The notes beneath the pieces are model-generated. The model was given only the letters and a program-made list of their open reading frames with translations. It did no database searches and was not told the origin of the DNA. This document shows, in pieces, positions 6,814-10,595 of a DNA stretch of 10,595 nt; positions within the stretch are counted from its first letter, which is position 1; every line of letters begins with the position of its first letter. A program made the position numbers and the translations under genes. The stretch comes from Podila epigama (lineage: Eukaryota > Mortierellomycota > Mortierellomycetes > Mortierellales > Mortierellaceae), in assembly GCA_015679605.1 (NCBI GenBank), contig JAAAVE010000343.1, forward strand, positions 8,779 to 19,373, in the 5' to 3' direction.

Positions 6814-7257
6814 ACTCAACAGTAAAATATCCTCCTTGTCCCCTCCTAACACTATCTATTACACACTCCCTTATCCACACTTCCTCTCATCCCAGCCCGT
6901 GTTCTTGACACGAACCCTACGATATCCTCGAAGGGTTGTTAGAAGAATTTGATCGCTGAATATAAATAGTCAACACCAACCAAAATAAAACAGCAGTCGA
7001 ATCCATTCCACTCAATCTTTAATGTTATCGTTATTTGAAGCTTTGGAAGCAGACGTGGCAGCAGTTGATTAAGAGAAGACAGGCGTGACTCCAGTTATGA
7101 GAACTGGATAGACTTGTTAGTATCAATTGCTAAAGTAGTTTTTTGTTAGTACCACGACAGTTAGTCCACCGAACCTTTTTGTCCTCGAACACTCCTACCC
7201 TTCGCCTGAACCCGTACTTTCCTTTGCCCCGCCCCTATCACCGTTCCCTGGTCGTTC

Positions 7258-7405
7258 AGCCCTCCGTTGTTGAACATGGAGGACGGATACCGCTGAGCTG
7301 GGGACGAATAGCACGGATGATCATAGTGCAAAAATCCATATGCCTTAAGCCAATCGTTCAATAAATAAAAAAAATAAAAAAAAAGTCCTCTGTTGTTGAA
7401 CAGCC
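7258..7405 (+). mobile_element. Short poly(A)-tailed insertion flanked by direct repeats
   Basis: AGCCCTCCGTTGTTGAACA-like sequence ending at 7276 recurs as AGTCCTCTGTTGTTGAACA ending at 7402. The two 16-bp cores (7261-7276, 7387-7402) differ at one C/T position. Between them lie about 108 bp that end in AATAAATAAAAAAAATAAAAAAAA directly against the right-hand repeat. A tail with an AATAAA signal abutting a target-site duplication is the mark of LINE-mediated retroposition of a short RNA or a 5'-truncated copy. The 85-bp body matches nothing I recognise; I see no clear tRNA A/B box. Confidence 0.5.
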
Positions 7406-7648
7406 TCCACCCTCTCTATTGGCAGCACATACCCGAATCACTCGTTACAGACATTTCAAGAACTAGATTAGTATAAATAGTCCCCCATTCCTCAGTCCAG
7501 TTAGTTCTTCACCAAGTATCTTGAATATACACTCACTCTTATACCAACACGTACTCTCCTACCTTACCTCACACTGTTCACAATCATCGCTTATATCAAC
7601 CACTTTTGGCGGAACTCGATCAATGAAATTAAAAAAAAAAAAAAAAAA
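7403..7648 (+). promoter_or_regulatory. TATA promoter and long leader with no following gene
   Basis: TATAAATA at 7472-7479 is preceded by GATTAG and followed by about 150 bp of C/T/A-rich sequence typical of the leaders here, then a run of about 19 A at 7630-7648 and CCATGG. The ATG at 7652 starts a frame of under 15 codons (MATSICTGPRGI then stop). TTTTGGCGGAACTCGATC at about 7604-7621 resembles a primer-binding site, so a solo-LTR reading is possible but unsupported. Confidence 0.35.
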
Positions 7649-7690
7649 ACCATGGCGACATCGATATGTACTGGTCCGAGGGGTATAATA

Positions 7691-7947
7691 ACTGACCAAA
7701 TCGAATATAATGACGACTTTAGCTTATTATCTGATGGCCAGGACCATGTCCCACCCTTTTCTTTCTTTCCGCTTTTTCATTTACTTTACCTAGCTTTTAT
7801 ATAAAGATGATAGAGATTTAGAGTAGTGGGCGGGCAGAACCCATATTTTTCTTTATTTCTCTTGACGGATTTTCGCGTTATAAGAAGATAACACTAATGT
7901 CCTCTGTAATTCAGGCCAAAGTCGTCATTACATTCAACTTGGCCAGC
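7691..7947. mobile_element. MITE with 35-bp terminal inverted repeats and TA target duplication
   Basis: The left end (7691-7725, starting ACTGACCAAATCGAATATAA) and the reverse complement of the right end (7913-7947, starting GCTGGCCAAGTTGAATGTAA) match at 28 of 35 positions. All seven differences are transitions. TA flanks both ends (7689-7690 and 7948-7949), which fits the target duplication of Tc1/mariner-superfamily elements. The 257-bp element has no coding capacity and an AT-rich, T-tract-rich interior (TTATATAAAG near 7797-7806). It is therefore a non-autonomous element moved by a transposase encoded elsewhere. The 14-bp core AATGACGACTTT is perfectly conserved in both arms. Confidence 0.75.
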
Positions 7948-7949
7948 TA

Positions 7950-8290
7950 AAAACGTATCACCTAGAGTTGTTCAAACACCAGCAACAGTAATTTAAAAAA
8001 TAACAAAAATAGAAAACAATAGAAAAAAAAGATTATCGCATCGTTGCGGGTCTATGTTATCACAGTCCATAAAACCCTTTTTGCGTACAACATCTTCAAC
8101 CTATGGCCATGAAGATGTTCGTATACTATCATGAAAGAGATGATGGCCCTCATGGGATGCCTCTCAATGATAGAAAATGGTTATTTTGAATCCACATTCG
8201 CAAAACTCCGAAATAATTGGCCAGGAATGCACGAGCATTCTAACTGACGGGCTCATGTGGAAAAGGGGGGGAAGAAACACGCGTTGTAAA
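7950..8290. other. Non-coding stretch with one hairpin
   Basis: AT-rich and free of coherent coding frames. The only structure seen is an inverted repeat, AACATCTTCA (8089-8098) and TGAAGATGTT (8110-8119), with an 11-nt loop. The TAC before the left arm can pair with GTA after the right arm across a one-base bulge. Confidence 0.55.
8089..8119. repeat. 10-bp inverted repeat (hairpin)
   Basis: The arms 8089-8098 and 8110-8119 are perfect reverse complements with loop ACCTATGGCCA. There is no T-run afterwards, and no gene ends nearby to make it a terminator. Confidence 0.7.
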
Positions 8291-8294
8291 GACA

Positions 8295-8428
8295 TATAAA
8301 CCTCGACGCGCTTTCGTTTCTACATCCTCCACAACTTGAAAGTATGTCCTTCTCGGCACGCCTTCACGTACTAACTTTGCATTTTCAATCCATCAATTGC
8401 GGCGCCATATTGTTCACTTTTGTCACAG
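8295..8428 (+). promoter_or_regulatory. TATA box, short leader and canonical intron of an unidentified transcript
   Basis: TATAAA (8295-8300) is followed by a C/T-rich leader and then a near-ideal spliceosomal intron at 8342-8428 (87 bp): donor GTATGT, branch TACTAAC at 8369-8375, acceptor TTTTGTCACAG. The exon beyond it has its first ATG at 8468 (MLSTSCLATAPREEKKER, then a His/Thr run from a CA repeat) and stays open only to 8635. The signals strongly suggest a transcribed gene, but the protein is not recognisable. The gene may be decayed, non-coding, or spliced further from GTAAGT at 8549 toward the exon-like frames at 8780 or 8950. Confidence 0.4.
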
Positions 8429-8520
8429 GACCATCTCACACATCGAACCCAGAACATTCTACCAAAAATGCTCAGCACTTCGTGCCTTGCAACGGCTCCA
8501 CGGGAAGAAAAGAAAGAAAG

Positions 8521-8540
8521 ACACACACACACACACACAT
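8521..8540. repeat. (AC)10 microsatellite
   Basis: Alternating AC/CA repeats at 8521-8540 directly after a GAAA-rich run. It generates spurious His/Thr and Val/Cys frames on both strands. Confidence 0.9.
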
Positions 8541-8779
8541 GCGTGCTTGTAAGTTTTTTTTTGCATGAATGCATTCTCCGCGTAGGTTTGCGTGCTTTCC
8601 TTTTGCTCTGTCATGTTCCACTGCATCAAATCTAATCGCAAAAACTGTTTTCATTGTTGCAAGAAAACGTTGGAGACATGTCAACATCCCTCTATTGTTG
8701 CGGTGGCCACAAAGCACAGCTCACAACACAGAAAACCCAAAAAAAAAAAAAAAAAAATACTATGCGCCATCTAAACACG

Positions 8780-8903
8780 AAACGCATACCATGCATGCGG
8801 TGACCATCCAACGGTCTGGGAACCTTTTTTATTTTGCGTCCCGAGTTGGTGGGGGTACCCACGAAATTTTCTTTGTAGCACCTTCCACAAAAAACGGAAA
8901 ATC
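8780..8903 (+). CDS. Exon-like frame of unknown family
   Basis: The frame reads ETHTMHAVTIQRSGNLFYFA and then a Gly-rich turn (RVGGGTHEIFFVAPSTKN), with a balanced composition unlike the low-complexity flanks. A poly(A) run of about 18 bases precedes it (8740-8757), and a T-rich, CTACACCTACACAG acceptor-like tract follows (to about 8951). Joining it to the next exon-like frame needs a donor of the right phase, which I do not find. It is probably an eroded exon. Confidence 0.25.
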
Positions 8904-8949
8904 GGTTTGTGTTTGTTTATTGCTGTTATTTTTTTTCTACACCTACACA

Positions 8950-9133
8950 GGTATAGAAACAATAGGAAGTCGACAAGAGAGCACTTGGAGCACTATCAAG
9001 TTGGCGATGCGCTGCACGTTGACGTCGCATCTGAATTTTTTGGAAGGAGGGAGCCTTTTGTTTTTGGTGCCTCCATGAACCCAACCGCCAAGTTTGGCGA
9101 AGCACTACAAGGTTTTGTTCAGCATCGAAAAGA
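8950..9133 (+). CDS. Exon-like frame of unknown family, probably a gene's last exon or a relic
   Basis: After the acceptor-like CCTACACAG the frame carries YRNNRKSTREHLEHYQVGDA, HVDVASEFFGRREPFVFG and NPTAKFGEALQGFVQHRK. Mixed hydrophobic/charged periodicity and moderate codon use suggest real coding descent. It then runs into Ser-rich and Phe-rich sequence that includes the promoter of the next gene, so coding should stop near 9133. I do not recognise a family. The segment could be the end of the transcript that begins near 8300 or a fragment of a lost gene. Confidence 0.3.
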
Positions 9134-9165
9134 TAACTGTTCCTCAAGTCTCATACTTCAATTAC

Positions 9166-9175
9166 TATTTAAAGG
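9166..9175 (+). promoter_or_regulatory. TATTTAAAGG TATA-like element
   Basis: It lies about 105 bp before the ATG at 9279 and is followed by a strongly pyrimidine-rich leader (CTTTTCGTCTACTTTTCC type) ending CCCCCACA just before ATGGCT. This supports 9279 as the start of the coiled-coil gene. Confidence 0.5.
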
Positions 9176-9278
9176 CACCCTTTTCGTCTACTTTTCCTTC
9201 TCTTTTTTTGCTTTTACTTCACTGCAATTTCCATTTTCAACAAAGCACCGTCGTCATCTCCTCTCCCTATCCCCCACA

Positions 9279-9818
9279 ATGGCTATCAACGAAGTTCGAA
9301 TGTAAGGGCATGCTGTCTATGTATGTAAGATACGCGCTCAACACTTCACCATCCTTATGCATTTTAAAATTTCCATTAGGGTTCAATGCAATGTTGGCTC
9401 ACATTGTGGTGATGGCTTCCCGCCATGCCTAGAGCTAAAACCGTTTGGAGAAGAACGTTGTACCATATGTTCGGCAAATCGCTCTGTTCGCTCTATACGC
9501 GCAAACTTGAGGGCAGTCGAGAACCTCACAGAGCAAATCAACAGCCTCAATGAGCAAAACAACAGCCTCAATGAGCAAAACAACAGCCTCAGGGATCAGA
9601 GAGATGACTTTAAGGAGAAAAACAAGGAACTCCAGAAGAAGATCGAGGAACTCAACAAGAATCACAGGGACGATATCCAAGAACTGAAGGAGCTCGTTAT
9701 GAAAATTGAGAAAGTCCGACTCTCGCCGAAGAACGAGGTTGAAAAGCTTGCAATCCACCCAGAGGAGGAGAACGGGGAGGAGCAGCAGGAGGAGGAGGAG
9801 GCCCAAATCGTCCCCTAA
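9279..9818 (+). CDS. Two-exon gene for a Cys-rich, coiled-coil protein with an acidic tail
   Basis: Exon 1 is 9279-9301 (MAINEVR plus two bases). The intron is 9302-9379 (78 bp, GTAAGG to TTTCCATTAG). Exon 2 is 9380-9818, entered in phase 2, giving 153 residues. Residues 11-38 hold five cysteines (C11, C17, C24, then C35-x2-C38 in ERCTICSAN), a possible small zinc site. Residues about 43-120 form a coiled coil with NSLNEQN heptads followed by KEKNKELQKKIEELNK. The C-terminus is Glu-rich (EEENGEEQQEEEEAQ). The start is chosen because the pyrimidine leader, CACAATGG context, splice sites and phase all agree. I recognise no named family; a dimeric scaffold or regulator is plausible, but that is inference. 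The protein may formerly have been longer, because a coherent frame continues beyond the stop at 9816-9818. Confidence 0.75.
9540..9599 (+). repeat. 21-bp tandem repeat encoding coiled-coil heptads
   Basis: AACAGCCTCAATGAGCAAAAC is perfectly duplicated (9540-9560, 9561-9581). A third, diverged unit keeps the first 10 bases (9582-9591) and then reads GGGATCAG. One unit is seven codons (NSLNEQN), so each duplication adds exactly one heptad. Confidence 0.9.
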
Positions 9819-10053
9819 CTTGTTCAAAGCACCATTTGTTGGCTGCATACAAAATGTCATTGACCAGCACATACGTCTGAACCATATTCGAGGAGAATTT
9901 ATAGACAAAGAAAAGAATTATGAAAAATTGCTTGAAGATATTAAAGCGTCAAAAAATGGACGGACACACAAAGTGATTCAAATAGTCCTATCCTCAATAC
10001 TTATTTCACTCCACAAGACAGTGCCTACTTCCATTTTGCATGTTGACCCATGA
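9819..10053 (+). pseudogene. Coherent frame beyond the coiled-coil gene, shifted by +1
   Basis: In the frame one base ahead of the upstream gene, the sequence reads FKAPFVGCIQNVIDQHIRLN, then a charged helix-like IRGEFIDKEKNYEKLLEDIK, and ends with TGA at 10051-10053. Composition and periodicity look coding, and it has no start of its own. Two readings are possible. It may be the original C-terminus of the 9279 gene, cut off by an indel in the GGA/GAG-rich run (about 9763-9801). Or it may be a further exon reached through the acceptor-like CTAACTTGTTCAAAG (9816-9830), though no good donor is present. Confidence 0.4.
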
Positions 10054-10489
10054 TGTGCAACAAAGGCCATCGCATAAAAAATATATGTTGTGACTAATAG
10101 TACTTCCATCAACTTCATCGGTGGGCGCTATTGCCGCAACAAAAGTGAGGAGAGTAGGTTGGGCAAAATGCACCCTAACGAATTTCGGGTAGTTACCACA
10201 CGTTTGGGTCTAGCCACACGCATGTTGTCACGCATCCTCCACTGGACGAGGCGTACAGCATTGTCATTTGTGCCCACTGACTGCAATTATCAGGATGCAA
10301 ACAGGAAGTATCGACACAAAAGAAAAAGTGTGGTCACGTCTTTGTTCTCTTGCATCCATGTATGTGCATGTCTGTCTGGACTTCGAGGTTAAGGGGGGAG
10401 GCTGGACTTTGCATGTGTAAGGTAGGCAACTGAGATGTATGCCACATATCATGCCTAATTTACTACGCTTAACATTTGTGAGCCACAAT
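10054..10489. other. Stretch without a supported gene
   Basis: A plus-strand frame open from 10090 to 10392 (INFIGGRYCRNKSEES, then NEFRVVTTRLGLATRMLSRI) shows some coherence but no ATG, splice signals or family motif I can name. It is in the same frame as the 9819-10053 segment. I see no promoter or repeat here. Confidence 0.3.
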
Positions 10490-10595
10490 ATGTCTACCAA
10501 GACTGTCATTGACCATACACCTGCTTCAACAGTCGATGCCATCCATGCAAGGGATACTCATTCTCTTTTTGTTCCATCTCCTCTTTTAAAAATGC
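10490..10595 (+). CDS. Partial gene start running off the right edge
   Basis: ATG at 10490, in the context GAGCCACAATGTC, opens a frame with no stop to the window end, at least 35 residues beginning MSTKTVIDHTPASTVDAIHA. The start context is good and the N-terminus Ser/Thr-rich. No TATA is evident in the preceding 100 bp. The family cannot be judged from this length. Confidence 0.35.
   Translation, partial: MSTKTVIDHTPASTVDAIHARDTHSLFVPSPLLKM

Larger units (their letters stand above)
6676..7257 (+). other. Promoter-like region without a recognisable gene
   Basis: TATAAAGA occurs at 6777-6784 and TATAAATA at 6961-6968, each followed by about 60-120 bp of C/T/A-rich leader sequence. After the second, an ATG at 7022 gives only MLSLFEALEADVAAVD before a stop. 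From 7143 to 7364 a frame is open but has no family features. These look like promoters whose genes have been lost or replaced. Confidence 0.4.

Noticed and set aside
7391-7602. Solo LTR starting TGTTGTTGAACA and ending near ATCAACCA with a primer-binding-like TTTTGGCGGAACTCG
   Set aside because: No second LTR, no matching end repeats and no flanking duplication. The TGTTG start is better explained as the right-hand copy of the 16-bp direct repeat.
8371-8717. Several overlapping minus-strand frames with VCVCVC runs
   Set aside because: All pass through the (AC)10 repeat; no start context, splice sites or motif favours any of them.
9737-9830. Intron from GTTGAA (about 9737) to CTAACTTGTTCAAAG (9830) in the coiled-coil gene
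   Set aside because: The branch and acceptor are good, but no available donor resembles the GTAAGN/GTATGT donors seen elsewhere here. It is kept only as an alternative explanation.
9435-9908. Minus-strand Leu-rich 157-codon frame
   Set aside because: It is the antisense of the Glu/Lys-rich coiled coil (CTC/CTT complements of GAG/AAG), without independent support.
1-10595. tRNA, rRNA and CRISPR arrays
   Set aside because: No cloverleaf with a GTTCRANNC arm, no rRNA-like conserved blocks and no regularly spaced direct repeats were seen on reading both strands.

Overview
This window looks like nuclear DNA of an early-diverging filamentous fungus. The grounds are short introns (73-155 bp) with GTAAGG/GTATGT donors, TATAAATA promoters followed by C/A/T-rich leaders, a Ran GTPase copy, a fungal-type tetraspanin, and a decayed Crinkler (CRN) gene with the header and GG(V/I)PR motif known from Mucoromycota. 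Many A/T homopolymers and mixed GC fit Mortierellomycotina best, with Glomeromycotina second; this placement is inference. There is no bacterial operon structure, rRNA, tRNA or CRISPR.

Layout. The left 4.3 kb is read mainly on the minus strand. At the left edge is a small gene start (about 463 leftward, function uncertain). Next is a four-exon tetraspanin (2311 to 607), complete in topology but with one net +1 frame break just after its CCG motif. Then comes a heavily broken CRN-type gene (about 4140 to 2607), whose parts lie in the expected order but in several frames, around an island of palindromes and a promoter-like site at 3000-3528. On the plus strand, 4521-5116 is an intronless Ran GTPase pseudogene with two deletions that hit the switch regions.

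The middle (5.2-8.3 kb) is a mobile-element graveyard. It holds a non-LTR retrotransposon-like remnant (RRM-like segment, CX4HX4C knuckle, endonuclease N-terminus; 5838-6675), a poly(A)-tailed insertion with probable target-site duplications (7258-7405), and a 257-bp MITE flanked by TA with 35-bp inverted repeats (7691-7947). Several TATA-plus-leader promoters there have no evident gene.

The right end (8.3-10.6 kb) is plus-strand. It has an orphan promoter with a textbook intron (8295-8428), two coherent exon-like frames of unknown family (8780-8903, 8950-9133), and a two-exon gene for a Cys-rich/coiled-coil/acidic-tail protein (9279-9818) with a 21-bp heptad duplication. A second coherent frame continues past that gene's stop (9819-10053), and a partial gene start runs off the right edge (10490 onward). 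No functional pathway links the genes. The window is best read as a repeat-rich, fast-changing accessory segment holding two intact-looking host genes and several gene corpses.
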